Positions 1-7,714 are shown, counted from the first letter of the stretch. The stretch: 64,000 nucleotides of DNA from Microbacterium sp. VKM Ac-2870 (GCF_015350795.1 NZ_JADKSH010000005.1:124001-188000), one strand, 5' to 3'. The notes: generated from the letters alone by a model not told the origin. Translations and numbers: made by a program.

Positions 1-1
1 G

Positions 2-322
2 ACCACCTCCGACGAGTGCTGCTCGACCGCGACCGGCAAAGCACTGACGGCGGCGGAAGCGGACACGATCGCCCGCACCTTCAAGGCGCTCGGCGACCCT
101 ACGCGGGTGCGCCTGCTGTCGCTGATCGCGGCATCGCAGGGCGGTGAAGCCTGCATCTGCGACCTCACCGAGCCGGTCGGTTTGTCGCAGCCGACCGTCT
201 CTCACCACATGAAACTTCTCGTGGATGCCGGGCTCGCCACGCGTGAGCAGCGCGGCCGCTGGGCCTACTTCCGGGTCGTCACCGACGCCCTCGACCAGGC
301 CGCCAGCGCTCTCCGCCCGTGA
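2..322 (+). CDS. arsR: ArsR-family arsenic-responsive repressor, 5' partial
   Basis: The frame is open to the window edge, so the N-terminus is missing; 106 residues are visible before the TGA at 320-322. It is a winged-helix repressor: FKALGDPTR opens the domain and SQPTVSHHMKLL is the recognition helix. A vicinal Cys-Cys pair (17-22) precedes the domain and a CIC motif (152-160) sits at the start of the DNA-binding helices. This matches the arrangement known for Corynebacterium CgArsR, where an N-terminal Cys pair and a cysteine near the recognition region bind As(III)/Sb(III). The stop overlaps the GTG of the following acetyltransferase (GTGA), so the two are probably co-translated. I infer derepression by arsenite or organoarsenicals; promoter and operator lie outside the window. 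Confidence 0.9.
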   Translation, partial: TTSDECCSTATGKALTAAEADTIARTFKALGDPTRVRLLSLIAASQGGEACICDLTEPVGLSQPTVSHHMKLLVDAGLATREQRGRWAYFRVVTDALDQAASALRP

Positions 323-825
323 GCGTGGTCGACATCCGCCCGATGCGGCCCGGGGACTGGCCGGAGGTCGAGGCGATCTATCGCGAAGGGCTTGCCACGG
401 GCAACGCCAGCTTCGAGGCGGAGCCGCCCGCCTGGGCGGCCTTCGACGCCGGAAGACTGAGCGCCGGTCGGTTGGTCGCCGTCGACGCTGACGGCGCCGT
501 CACGGGCTGGGTCGCGGCATCCCCGGTGTCGACCCGCACGGTGTACCGCGGCGTCGTCGAACACTCTGTGTACGTCGCCGCTCGAGTTCGCGGCGGCGGT
601 GTGGGACGGGCGCTGCTGACCGCGTTCGTCAAGGCGATGGATGCCGCCGGAGCGTGGACCGTGCAGTCGAGCATCTTCCCAGAGAACCACGCGAGCCTCG
701 CCCTTCACGAGCGGGCGGAGTTCCGCCGCGTCGGTCGCCGGGAGCGCATCGCGCTGATGACCTACGGACCGTGGGCGGGTCAGTGGCGCGACACGATCCT
801 GGTCGAACGGCGTCGCCCCGACTGA
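319..825 (+). CDS. GNAT N-acetyltransferase, phosphinothricin/arsinothricin (ArsN) type
   Basis: 168 residues, the normal length for the phosphinothricin acetyltransferase branch of the GNAT fold. It opens with IRPMRPGDWPEVEAIY, and the acetyl-CoA pyrophosphate loop is seen as RVRGGGVGRALL (about residues 91-102). SSIFPENHASLALHE follows, typical of Pat/Bar-like enzymes that acetylate the amino group of glutamate analogues. The GTG start at 319 overlaps the arsR stop and no other spacing is available. Known biology: ArsN proteins in ars operons belong to this family, and ArsN1 acetylates arsinothricin, the arsenical mimic of phosphinothricin. Coupling to an arsenic sensor makes that role more likely here than general herbicide resistance. 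A methionine sulfone/sulfoximine acetyltransferase role cannot be excluded from sequence. Confidence 0.88.
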   Translation: MSVVDIRPMRPGDWPEVEAIYREGLATGNASFEAEPPAWAAFDAGRLSAGRLVAVDADGAVTGWVAASPVSTRTVYRGVVEHSVYVAARVRGGGVGRALLTAFVKAMDAAGAWTVQSSIFPENHASLALHERAEFRRVGRRERIALMTYGPWAGQWRDTILVERRRPD

Positions 826-842
826 GCGCCGTGACGCGAGAA

Positions 843-870
843 CCCCGCCCAAACTCTCGTTTGGACGGGG
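843..870. terminator. Hairpin between arsN-like gene and tRNA-Ser
   Basis: A 12-bp stem (843-854 with 859-870, one C.A mismatch) closes a TCTC loop. It is followed on the plus strand by CTCTCT rather than a pure T run. It lies between two convergent units, so it probably serves both the arsR-arsN mRNA and the tRNA transcript. Confidence 0.65.
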
Positions 871-877
871 CTCTCTG

Positions 878-969
878 TGGCGGAAGTGACAGGATTTGAA
901 CCTGCGAGGCGAGTTACCCCGCCTACATGGATTCCAGCCATGCTCCTTAGGCCGCTCGGACACACTTCC
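878..969 (-). tRNA. tRNA-Ser (anticodon GGA)
   Basis: Read on the minus strand from 969 to 878. The acceptor stem is GGAAGTG pairing with CACTTCC, the discriminator is G, and CCA is encoded. The D arm contains CCGAGCGGCCTAAGG. The anticodon stem CATGG/CCATG holds the loop CTGGAAT with anticodon GGA, which reads UCC/UCU serine codons. The long class II variable arm forms GGCG/CGCC, and the T arm is CAGG-TTCGAAT-CCTG. A possible -10 box TAGGAT (minus strand, 982-977) sits about 8 bp before the 5' end. Confidence 0.97.
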
Positions 970-1008
970 GCCGACAATCCTATCAGCCGCCGTGTGACGA
1001 GCTGACCG

Positions 1009-1713
1009 TCAGTCGGGGAGCGTGATGCGCCTGGTGGCGGCGCCGAGGTCCCACGGCTCGGTCCAGCCGAGACGATCGAACAGCGCGTCGAGCACCATCG
1101 CGGTGAATCCCCACACGAGGTGACCCTGCACCTCGAACGCGGGCCCGCGCCACTCGCGGCCGTCACGCTCGATGACCGTCACCCCGCGGTTTCGCGGATC
1201 GAGCAGGTCGGCGACCGGCGCCCGGAACACCGCGGCGGATTCGGCATCGTCGACGACGCGCACGGGAGACGGATGCCGCCACCACCCCAACACGGGGGTG
1301 ACCAGGTGGCCGGAGAACTCCAGGGGCACGGGCGGCAAGGCGCCCAGCACGTCGACACCGGCGGGATCGAGCCCGGTCTCCTCCTCCGCCTCACGGAGGG
1401 CGGCGGCGATGGGCCCGGCATCCCCGGGGTCGAGGCGCCCGCCGGGGAAGGCGACCTGTCCGGGGTGCGCCCGCAACGTCGACGCCCGCTCCAACAGGAG
1501 CACATCGAGGTCTCGCGAGACGGCGGCATCCTGCGCGTCATGCGCGCTCGGCTGGGCATCGAGCACGCCGAACAGGATCAGCACGGCGGCCGCCCGCGCG
1601 GAGGTGCCGACCGGCAGCTCTCGCAGCTGCACGCCCCACTCCCCGCCATCGCGGGCCAGGGCGGTCAGCTCGGTGCGCGCGCTGGCAGCGCGGGCGGCGG
1701 GGTCGGAGGACAC
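1009..1713 (-). CDS. Nudix hydrolase, CoA pyrophosphatase (NudL/UPF0035) type
   Basis: 234 residues. The subgroup motif LRAHPGQVAFPGGR spans about 80-93 and runs into a Nudix box whose catalytic end REAEEETG lies at about 107-114. The combination LRxHxGQVAFPGGR is characteristic of the CoA-diphosphatase branch, which cleaves CoA and its derivatives to 3',5'-ADP and 4'-phosphopantetheine in the cytoplasm with Mg/Mn. The start is GTG at 1713. There is no Shine-Dalgarno, but TAGCCT (minus strand 1725-1720) sits 6 nt upstream, which suggests a leaderless mRNA starting at the GTG. The gene is monocistronic and divergent from the ATP-grasp gene. Substrate assignment is by family only. Confidence 0.88.
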   Translation of the reverse strand: MSSDPAARAASARTELTALARDGGEWGVQLRELPVGTSARAAAVLILFGVLDAQPSAHDAQDAAVSRDLDVLLLERASTLRAHPGQVAFPGGRLDPGDAGPIAAALREAEEETGLDPAGVDVLGALPPVPLEFSGHLVTPVLGWWRHPSPVRVVDDAESAAVFRAPVADLLDPRNRGVTVIERDGREWRGPAFEVQGHLVWGFTAMVLDALFDRLGWTEPWDLGAATRRITLPD

Positions 1714-1810
1714 CCGTTCAGGCTACGACGTGCCGACCGCTGCGGGGTCGCCAGCCTGGCGCGCGGCCGCGGCTCGGTCAAGGCGATGCCGCTCAGTAGG
1801 GTGGATTCTC

Positions 1811-2722
1811 GTGACCCCGCCTGCGCCGCGGATCGGCATCGTCGTCACGGATGCCGCCGCCTACTCCGACGAAGATCCCGACCACGACACCCCGATCCTG
1901 CTCGACGCGCTGCGTCGGCGTGGGGCAGCAGCCGAGGCCGTGGTCTGGCACGACAACGGCGTCGATCTCGCGTCCTTCGACCTGCTGGCGATCCGCTCCC
2001 CCTGGGACTATCCGGAGCGCCCGGTCGAGTTCCAGGCGTGGCTCGACCGCGCCGCCGCCGCGACGCGCGTCGTCAACGCCCCCGCGACGATGCGCTGGAA
2101 CCTCGACAAGCACTACCTGGCCGACCTCGAGCGTGTCGGCATCCGCGTGGTTCCGACCGCGTACGCGACATCGAGCGCTGAGGCACGCGACGCCCTCACG
2201 GCCCACCCGCGGGTGGTGGTCAAGCCCGCCGTGTCGGCCGGCGCGCGCGACACGGGGCTGTTCGACGGGGCCGACCCCCGGGCGCTCGCCCTCGCCGAGC
2301 GGATCATCGACGGCGGCGGCACGGCGATGATCCAGCCCGAGGTGCCCGAGCTGTCGCGCGGGTGGGAGAAGGCGCTCTACCTGATCGACGGCGTCTTCAC
2401 CCACGCCATCTCCAAGGGAGCCCTGCTGGAGGTCGGCGGCGGACTGATCGGCGGCGTCTACGAGGAGCATCCCGAACAGGTGCCCGCTCACGACGACGAG
2501 GTCGCCTTCGCGACCGAGGTCGTCCGCGCGGTGCAGAGCATCACCGGGGGTGCGCTCCCCCTGTACGCCCGCGTCGACACCGTGCGCTCACGCGCGTACG
2601 GCCTCGTGTTGCTCGAAGTGGAACTGGTCGAGCCCGCGCTCAACCTGCACGTCGCCCCTTACGCCATCGACGCCGTCGTCGACGCTCTGCTGCGCGCCGC
2701 TGCCGGGCCCGACGCGCCCTAG
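1811..2722 (+). CDS. ATP-grasp domain enzyme, DcsG-like
   Basis: 303 residues from GTG 1811. A purine-rich AGGGTGG and a TAGGGT -10-like hexamer (1797-1802) precede it, so the leader is short or absent. The N-terminal pre-ATP-grasp domain carries IRSPWDY (about 61-67), a motif typical of the family that includes O-ureidoserine cyclo-ligase DcsG. The nucleotide-binding lysine is in VVVKPAVSAGARDTG (about 135-150). The metal-binding acidic/Asn end of the grasp fold is ELVEPALNL (about 274-282). These enzymes activate a carboxylate with ATP and join it to an amine or other nucleophile. No cycloserine genes lie nearby, so the substrate is unknown. It overlaps the UbiB-family gene tail-to-tail by 4 bp (CTAG). 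Confidence 0.82.
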   Translation: MTPPAPRIGIVVTDAAAYSDEDPDHDTPILLDALRRRGAAAEAVVWHDNGVDLASFDLLAIRSPWDYPERPVEFQAWLDRAAAATRVVNAPATMRWNLDKHYLADLERVGIRVVPTAYATSSAEARDALTAHPRVVVKPAVSAGARDTGLFDGADPRALALAERIIDGGGTAMIQPEVPELSRGWEKALYLIDGVFTHAISKGALLEVGGGLIGGVYEEHPEQVPAHDDEVAFATEVVRAVQSITGGALPLYARVDTVRSRAYGLVLLEVELVEPALNLHVAPYAIDAVVDALLRAAAGPDAP

Positions 2723-4410
2723 CGGCGTCGGCGGCCCGTCATCGGGAAGAGCGTCGTCACTAACGGCACGACGGATGCCGCCATCAGCACGACTCCGAAG
2801 ACCTCGTCCGTGGCGCGCAGCAGGATGCCGCCGATCAGCAGGATGCCGAAGACCACCGCAGACAGCCCCCTCGTCGCGACGCGCTCCAGTCGGTCGAGCC
2901 GGCGCTCCAACCGCGACATGTCGACCGAGACCGTGCCCTCCTCGAACCCGGTGATCAGTGCGTCGAGGCGCTGCGGCAGTCGCCACGCCGTCGAGGCGAC
3001 GGCGCTGATCTGTCCGACCACGTCTTTGACGAGGTTGCCGCCCTCGTCGCGGAGCACCTGACCGGCGAACGGCTCGATGCTCTCCCAGATGTTGAACTCG
3101 GCATCGAGCGTGCTGCACACGCCCGACGTGAGGGACATGGCCCGCACGATCAGCAGGAAGTTCTCGGGCAGCTGGAAGGGCAGCGTGCGCACGACGTCGC
3201 CGAACTCTTCCGCGAAGTCGCGGAACTCGCGCGGGTCGACCTCCCGCAACTGGGCGAAGCCCATGCCTCCGAACCGGGCGAAGAGCGTCGCGTAGGCCCG
3301 TTCGAGGTCGCGGGTGTCGGCACCCGGCAACAGCGCACCGACGTCCAGGATGCCCTGCACGAGGCGCTTGCTGTCGCGCGCCGTGACGGCCAGCAGCACC
3401 GTGCGAAGCCCGGCACGCAGGCGGGCATCGACGGTGCCCATCATGCCGAAGTCGATGAAGGTGAGCGTCCACGGGGGCGCCGCGGCATCCGCCGACGCCG
3501 GGCGGGGTGTCACGAAGACATTGCCGGGATGGGGATCGGCGTGGAAGAACCCCGTCCGAAACAGCTGCGTGAACATCGTGGTCGCGAACGCGTGAGCGAC
3601 CTCCGACGGATCGATTCCCGCCGCGCGCAGGGCGGCGACGTCGGAGATCTTGATCGCGGTCACGTCTTCGAGGGTCAGCACTTTGCGCGTCGAACGCTCC
3701 CACACGACCTGAGGCACCGCGATCGCCGGATTGCCGGCGGCCTCGTCGGCGAAGCGTTCGGCGTTCTGGGCTTCGTGGAGGTAGTCGATCTCCTCGCGCG
3801 AGGTCGCCGCGAACTCCTCCGCCAGCGCGGGCGCATCGACGCGGTCGGACACCAGGCGCACGTGGCTCAACCACCCCGCGACACGGCGGAGGGCCGCGAG
3901 GTCGACGTCGACGATCTCATCGATTCCGGGGCGCTGGACCTTCACGACCACGGCGCCGAAACCCGAGAGTGTCGCATCGGCAGGCGTTAGCCGCGCGCGG
4001 TGAGCCTGACCCAGGGATGCCGCGGCCACCGGGGTCTCGTCGAACCAGTCGTACGCACGCTCGAGGGGCATCCCGAGCTGCGCCTCCGCGGCCGCGCGGA
4101 TCTCGGCGAACGGCACCGGCGGAACCTCGTCTTGCAGGCCCTCCAACTCCTTCGTGATCTCCGGCGGCAGCACATCCAGCCGCGACGACATGAACTGTCC
4201 GACCTTGATCATGAGTCCGCCCAGATCAACGGCGAGCGCATGGAAGCGGCGGGCGATGCGCTGCATCCGTGCACTGCGGGTGCGCTCCGCCACCCCCCTC
4301 AGCCCGACGCGAGGAAGGAACAGGTCGTACCACCACGTCTGGGCCAGCGACAGCGCCGCGAAGCGGAGGATGCGCCGGTAGCGTGCGCGCGAGCCGGAGG
4401 GCACTGCCAT
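2719..4410 (-). CDS. UbiB/ABC1/ADCK-family atypical kinase
   Basis: 563 residues. Hallmarks in order: KVGQ (69-72) of the UbiB KxGQ region; the Ala-rich nucleotide loop AAASLGQAHRA (about 129-139); VVVKVQRPG, the ATP-positioning lysine (about 153-161); HADPHPGN catalytic loop (about 295); and FIDFG metal-binding loop (about 320). Two hydrophobic C-terminal segments after about 510 should anchor it in the membrane. UbiB proteins support quinone or isoprenoid lipid metabolism, but actinobacteria use menaquinone and the role here is not established. It starts at ATG 4410, sharing one base with the PadR stop (TGATG), so it is translationally coupled to that regulator and probably repressed by it. 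Confidence 0.9.
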   Translation of the reverse strand: MAVPSGSRARYRRILRFAALSLAQTWWYDLFLPRVGLRGVAERTRSARMQRIARRFHALAVDLGGLMIKVGQFMSSRLDVLPPEITKELEGLQDEVPPVPFAEIRAAAEAQLGMPLERAYDWFDETPVAAASLGQAHRARLTPADATLSGFGAVVVKVQRPGIDEIVDVDLAALRRVAGWLSHVRLVSDRVDAPALAEEFAATSREEIDYLHEAQNAERFADEAAGNPAIAVPQVVWERSTRKVLTLEDVTAIKISDVAALRAAGIDPSEVAHAFATTMFTQLFRTGFFHADPHPGNVFVTPRPASADAAAPPWTLTFIDFGMMGTVDARLRAGLRTVLLAVTARDSKRLVQGILDVGALLPGADTRDLERAYATLFARFGGMGFAQLREVDPREFRDFAEEFGDVVRTLPFQLPENFLLIVRAMSLTSGVCSTLDAEFNIWESIEPFAGQVLRDEGGNLVKDVVGQISAVASTAWRLPQRLDALITGFEEGTVSVDMSRLERRLDRLERVATRGLSAVVFGILLIGGILLRATDEVFGVVLMAASVVPLVTTLFPMTGRRRR

Positions 4411-4979
4411 CAGTGCTGTGCGAGAAGGGCGTAGATGCGACGGCGCGCGTCGTCGAGGATGTCGACGGTCTGCTGCACCTGCTCCGGGGTGCCGGTGCGG
4501 CCGACCTGCGCCACCGCCTGCGCGAGCTCGAAGCCCGCCTTCGGCACCGCGCTCATGCGTCCGCCGTCACGCTGACCGGGCGTCTCCCACGGGGCGGGGC
4601 GATCGCCGTCGGTGTCGACCTCGGTGCGCCCGGCATCCGTCAGTGCGTAGGTCTTGCGACCGTTCGCCTCCTGCGCGGAGATGAGGCCTTCGTCGGCCAG
4701 CATCTGCAGCGTCGGGTACACCGAGCCGGCGCTCGGCTTCCAGGCGCCGCCGCTGCGCTGCTCGATCTCCTGGATGATCTGATAGCCGTGCATGGGCTGC
4801 TCGGCGAGCAGCGCGAGGACGGCGGCGCGCACGTCGCCGCGACCCATCCGGGGCGTCGTGCGCTGCTCGAACGACGCACGGAGATTCTCCATTGCGTCCC
4901 ACATGCCTCCGGGGCCTGCGGCGAAGGGGCCCGAACCGAAGCCGCGCCCGAATCCTGAACCTGCGAATGAACCGTTCAT
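4410..4979 (-). CDS. PadR-family transcriptional regulator
   Basis: 189 residues. A Gly-rich low-complexity N-terminus (about 1-27) is followed by the winged helix. AVLALLAEQPMHGYQI (about 52-67) and GSVYPTLQMLADEGLI (about 84-99) are the diagnostic PadR signatures. A C-terminal dimerisation helix ends near residue 189 (DILDDARRRIYALLAQH). The Shine-Dalgarno GGGAGG precedes the ATG. It is the first gene of a two-gene operon with the UbiB-like kinase. A perfect 18-bp palindrome 38 bp upstream of the start fits autorepression. The inducer is unknown; PadR regulators respond to phenolics, antibiotics or membrane stress in characterised cases. Confidence 0.93.
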   Translation of the reverse strand: MNGSFAGSGFGRGFGSGPFAAGPGGMWDAMENLRASFEQRTTPRMGRGDVRAAVLALLAEQPMHGYQIIQEIEQRSGGAWKPSAGSVYPTLQMLADEGLISAQEANGRKTYALTDAGRTEVDTDGDRPAPWETPGQRDGGRMSAVPKAGFELAQAVAQVGRTGTPEQVQQTVDILDDARRRIYALLAQH

Positions 4980-5016
4980 GATGCCTCCCGATGTCGCGCC
5001 GACGCTTCGGCGATAG

Positions 5017-5034
5017 TGAACGATATATCGTTCA
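5017..5034. promoter_or_regulatory. PadR operator candidate, perfect 18-bp palindrome
   Basis: TGAACGATATATCGTTCA is a perfect palindrome in the upstream region of the padR-ubiB operon. The AT-rich ATATAT centre stands out in this GC-rich sequence and resembles described PadR sites. It probably overlaps the operon promoter. Confidence 0.75.
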
Positions 5035-5080
5035 TCTGTGACTGGGCCGTGAATCGGATGCCGGTGACGGGCCGGATTCC

Positions 5081-5110
5081 GCCGAGGTCAGCCGAGGTCA
5101 GCCGAGGAAC
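5081..5110. repeat. Short tandem repeat, 10-bp unit
   Basis: GCCGAGGTCA occurs twice, followed by a degenerate third copy GCCGAGGAAC that contains the stop region of the NYN gene. It is too short to call functional and may be replication slippage. Confidence 0.6.
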
Positions 5111-5652
5111 TGCAGCGGGTCGAACTCCTCGATCGGGATGACGCGCACGCGCGGCAGGACCGCGTCGAAGGCGTGCACGTCGTACTCGAGGTCGAAGAAC
5201 TCGAGGCCGGGGATGGCCGCGAACTCGCTGCTGCGAAACTCGTGGAAGCCGATCACGCCGACGCGTCGCTCGTCGCCGACGAGCACCGCCAGGTCGTCGA
5301 CGAAGTCGCGGTCGTGGCTGACGAGCACGACATCGCCGTCACGCTCACGCAGCGCCCGGAGCGTCCGCTGGATGGCGAGGTCGACGACCTTCGCCTCCGC
5401 CCGTCCCGACAGCGGCACCGGCGTGTAGCCGAGGGCAAGCAGCGCCTGGACGAACGGCATCGGCAGATGCGTCGAGGCGTTCAGGAAGAAGAGACCGCGC
5501 ACCGGCTGCTGCCAGCGCTCCTCGAGAAAGCCCCGCAGCCGGTCCCACCGCGGCCGCTCATCCGGTTGCGGGCGACGACCGAGGATCGACCCGCCGAGTG
5601 TGGCGTCGATGTTCTCGCCGTCGACGAGGATCCAGCTGGTCCGGTCCGTCAC
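5098..5652 (-). CDS. NYN/PIN-like domain protein, putative ribonuclease
   Basis: 184 residues, a single NYN (LabA/DUF88) domain. The acidic metal-binding set is visible: VDGENID at 10-16, KVVDLAI near 90, and SHDRDF near 113-118. These correspond to the conserved Asp residues of PIN-like nucleases that cleave RNA with Mg. FFLNASTHLP and the C-terminal extension are of unknown role. It is monocistronic, and the next gene upstream on the same strand begins 88 bp away. No toxin-antitoxin partner is visible, so a housekeeping RNA-processing function is more likely than a VapC-type toxin. The start follows TGCCTCC-derived GGAGGCA on the coding strand. Confidence 0.82.
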   Translation of the reverse strand: MTDRTSWILVDGENIDATLGGSILGRRPQPDERPRWDRLRGFLEERWQQPVRGLFFLNASTHLPMPFVQALLALGYTPVPLSGRAEAKVVDLAIQRTLRALRERDGDVVLVSHDRDFVDDLAVLVGDERRVGVIGFHEFRSSEFAAIPGLEFFDLEYDVHAFDAVLPRVRVIPIEEFDPLQFLG

Positions 5653-5740
5653 AGTGCCTCCCTCGGCATCCGCGCCGACCGCGTGCGGTCTGCGCTCCTC
5701 GACCGTAGCAGCGCGCGCCGTGCCGTCCGGTCGTCGGGCG

Positions 5741-5923
5741 TCAGTCTCGACTCGAACGCGCGAAGATGCGACGCAGCACGAAGAAGACGATGACCGCCAC
5801 CACCAGCACGACGACGAGCTTTCCGACGAAGGCGAGCACGCTGAAGATGATGTTCACGAGCACCCACGCGATCACGATCGCGACGATGACACCGACGACG
5901 GTCCACACAGTGCTCTTGGTCAT
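5741..5923 (-). CDS. Small two-helix membrane protein
   Basis: 60 residues, almost entirely hydrophobic. One long segment covers about residues 7-30 (VWTVVGVIVAIVIAWVLVNI) and a second about 31-52, ending in a basic tail RRIFARSSRD. This topology is common in actinobacterial stress-associated small proteins, but I recognise no named family. The start ATG 5923 has TACGCT 6 nt upstream (5935-5930, minus strand), typical of the leaderless genes in this window. It stands alone between the NYN gene and the NAD(P)-binding protein. Confidence 0.7.
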   Translation of the reverse strand: MTKSTVWTVVGVIVAIVIAWVLVNIIFSVLAFVGKLVVVLVVAVIVFFVLRRIFARSSRD

Positions 5924-5952
5924 GCCTCCAGCGTAGGGGGATCCGTCGACGC

Positions 5953-6600
5953 TCACTGCCCCCGCAGCGCCTGGGCGATGGGAGTCGACCCGGCATTGAA
6001 ACCGATGGTGCGGCCGCGTGTCGCCGGCTCGTCGATCACCGCGGCGATCACGGCCGCAACATCGGCCCGAGAAACCGACGTGCCCGCGTCGGGGTCGACG
6101 TCGATCAGTCCGGTGGGCGCGTCGAGAGTGAGCGCCGATGGCGCCACAATCGTGTAGTCCACACCGCTCGCGCGCAGGTGCTCGTCGGCGGCGGCCTTCG
6201 CTTCGGCGTATGCGAAGAAGCTGTTGTGGGGATCGACGCCGTGGTCGGGGCCGGCACCGAAGTACGACACCATGACGAAGCGGTCGACGCCCGCTGCGCG
6301 CGCCGCATCGATCGTGCGCACTGCCGCGTCGCGGTCGACGGCGTAGGTGCGTGCCGCGTCGCCACCGCCCGCGCCTGCCGACCACACGACGACATCGTTG
6401 CCGCTCACGAGGTTGGTGAGCTGGTCGAGATCGAACTGCTCCACGTCGGCGACGAGGGGATCCGCGCCGGTCGCCGCGATGTCCGCCTCGTGGGCGGCGT
6501 TGCGGATGATGGCGGTCACGTGGTGTCCGGCTGCGACCAGCAGCGGTTCGAGCAGCAGGGCGACCTTTCCGTGTCCTCCGATAAGCAGGATGCGTGCCAT
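5953..6600 (-). CDS. NAD(P)-binding atypical SDR protein
   Basis: 215 residues. An N-terminal Rossmann motif GGHGKVALLLEPLL (8-21) replaces the common GATGxxG, as in NmrA/HIM1-like atypical SDRs. The protein lacks a clear catalytic Tyr-x-x-x-Lys, although SYFGAG followed by AYAEAKAAADEHL (about 128-140) gives a possible YAEAK. DYTIVAPSALTLD and EPATRGRTIGFNAG are the C-terminal signatures. Members reduce quinones or act as redox sensors; the substrate is unknown. A good Shine-Dalgarno GGAGGA lies upstream. It is divergent from the lactonase with a symmetric promoter region between them. Confidence 0.85.
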   Translation of the reverse strand: MARILLIGGHGKVALLLEPLLVAAGHHVTAIIRNAAHEADIAATGADPLVADVEQFDLDQLTNLVSGNDVVVWSAGAGGGDAARTYAVDRDAAVRTIDAARAAGVDRFVMVSYFGAGPDHGVDPHNSFFAYAEAKAAADEHLRASGVDYTIVAPSALTLDAPTGLIDVDPDAGTSVSRADVAAVIAAVIDEPATRGRTIGFNAGSTPIAQALRGQ

Positions 6601-6635
6601 GTCGGTCCTCCGGTCGTCGCCGTTGTCGGGGTCGT

Positions 6636-6670
6636 GACTCCAGCGTACGCGGCGCGCCTACGCTGGAGTC
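6636..6670. promoter_or_regulatory. 12-bp inverted repeat in divergent promoter
   Basis: GACTCCAGCGTA (6636-6647) and its exact reverse complement TACGCTGGAGTC (6659-6670) are separated by 11 bp. Each arm carries TACGCT, the TAnnnT -10 hexamer seen before many genes here. The plus-strand arm ends directly at the lactonase ATG, so that gene is probably leaderless. The repeat may be two back-to-back -10 boxes or one operator serving both genes. Confidence 0.55.
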
Positions 6671-7705
6671 ATGACCACCGCTGCCTCTCTCGTCCTCGTC
6701 GCCAACGCTGCAGACGGCTCGCTCTCGACCTTCCGTTTCGCGGATGGCGAGCTCGAACGCATCGCCGTGACCGACGGGCTGACGGGGTGCTCCACGTTCG
6801 CCGTCGACGCGCCGCGCGGCCTCGTCTACGCTGCGGTCAAGGGCGAGCCCGCGGCCATCGTGACCCTCTCGCTCGACCGCGAGAGCGGCCGACTCGGCGA
6901 ACTCTCGCGCAGGGATCTGCCCGACGGAGGCATGAACTATCTCTGGCTCGCCCGGGGCGGCGCTGCGCTGCTCGGTGCCAGCTACGGAGGCGGGTACGGC
7001 ATCATCAGCCCGGTCGTCGATGGCGCCGTCGAGGCGCCGGTCTCGAAGATCGCGTACCCCAACCTGCACTCGGTGCGCACCAGCGACGACGGCCGCTTCG
7101 CCTACTTCGTGTCGCTGGGCGCCGATCTCGTCGCGCAGTACGCGATCGGCGCTGACCTGACGCTCACCCCCCTGGCGACTCCGACGGCCGCAGCTCCGGC
7201 CGGCAGCGGCCCGCGCCACCTCCTCCTGAACGCTGCACAGGATGCCGTCTACGTCATGACGGAGTTCTCCGGCGAGGTTCTCCACTACGCGCGCGATACC
7301 GAGACCGGCGAGCTCGAGCTGGTGGGCGCGGCATCCGCCTTCGACCGCTCGAAGGACCTCGGCCACAGCGAGTTCGGCGCCGATCCGTTAGCCCACCACT
7401 ACATCTGGGGCGCCGATCTGCACTGGGGCGCCGACAGCGCCGTGCTGTGGGCGTCGGAGCGCACCGAAAGCACCCTGGCGGCTGTTCCCGTCGCCGGCGA
7501 CGGCACGGTGGCGGATGCCGAGAGCGTCACCGTGACCGAGCAACAGCCCCGCGGCTTCGCGACCAGCGCCGACGGCCGCTTCCTCGTTGCGGCGGGTGAG
7601 AAGTCGACGACCGTATCGCTGTATGCGGTCGACGGCACCCGTCTGAGCCTGCTGCAGCAGGCAGAGACCGGGCGCGGAGCGAACTGGGTGCGCTTCGTCG
7701 ACTGA
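6671..7705 (+). CDS. Lactonase-family beta-propeller protein (6-phosphogluconolactonase YbhE-like)
   Basis: 344 residues forming a seven-bladed propeller of the lactonase family (PF10282 type). Family landmarks: an N-terminal repeat LVANAADGSLSTFRF, the central NLHSVRTSDDGRFAY, GPRHLLLNAAQDAVYVMTEF (about 178-197), and the C-terminal PRGFATSADGRFLVAAG. In YbhE/Pgl these hydrolyse 6-phosphogluconolactone in the oxidative pentose phosphate pathway, but the family also holds lactonases for other sugars. There is no signal peptide, so it is cytoplasmic. ATG 6671 is directly preceded by TACGCT plus GGAG. It converges with an SDR gene only 9 bp away. Confidence 0.85.
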   Translation: MTTAASLVLVANAADGSLSTFRFADGELERIAVTDGLTGCSTFAVDAPRGLVYAAVKGEPAAIVTLSLDRESGRLGELSRRDLPDGGMNYLWLARGGAALLGASYGGGYGIISPVVDGAVEAPVSKIAYPNLHSVRTSDDGRFAYFVSLGADLVAQYAIGADLTLTPLATPTAAAPAGSGPRHLLLNAAQDAVYVMTEFSGEVLHYARDTETGELELVGAASAFDRSKDLGHSEFGADPLAHHYIWGADLHWGADSAVLWASERTESTLAAVPVAGDGTVADAESVTVTEQQPRGFATSADGRFLVAAGEKSTTVSLYAVDGTRLSLLQQAETGRGANWVRFVD

Positions 7706-7714
7706 CGCTGCGGG

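Noticed and set aside
5081..5110. 10-bp tandem repeat as a possible CRISPR or regulatory array
   Set aside because: Only two perfect copies and one degenerate copy, with no spacers.
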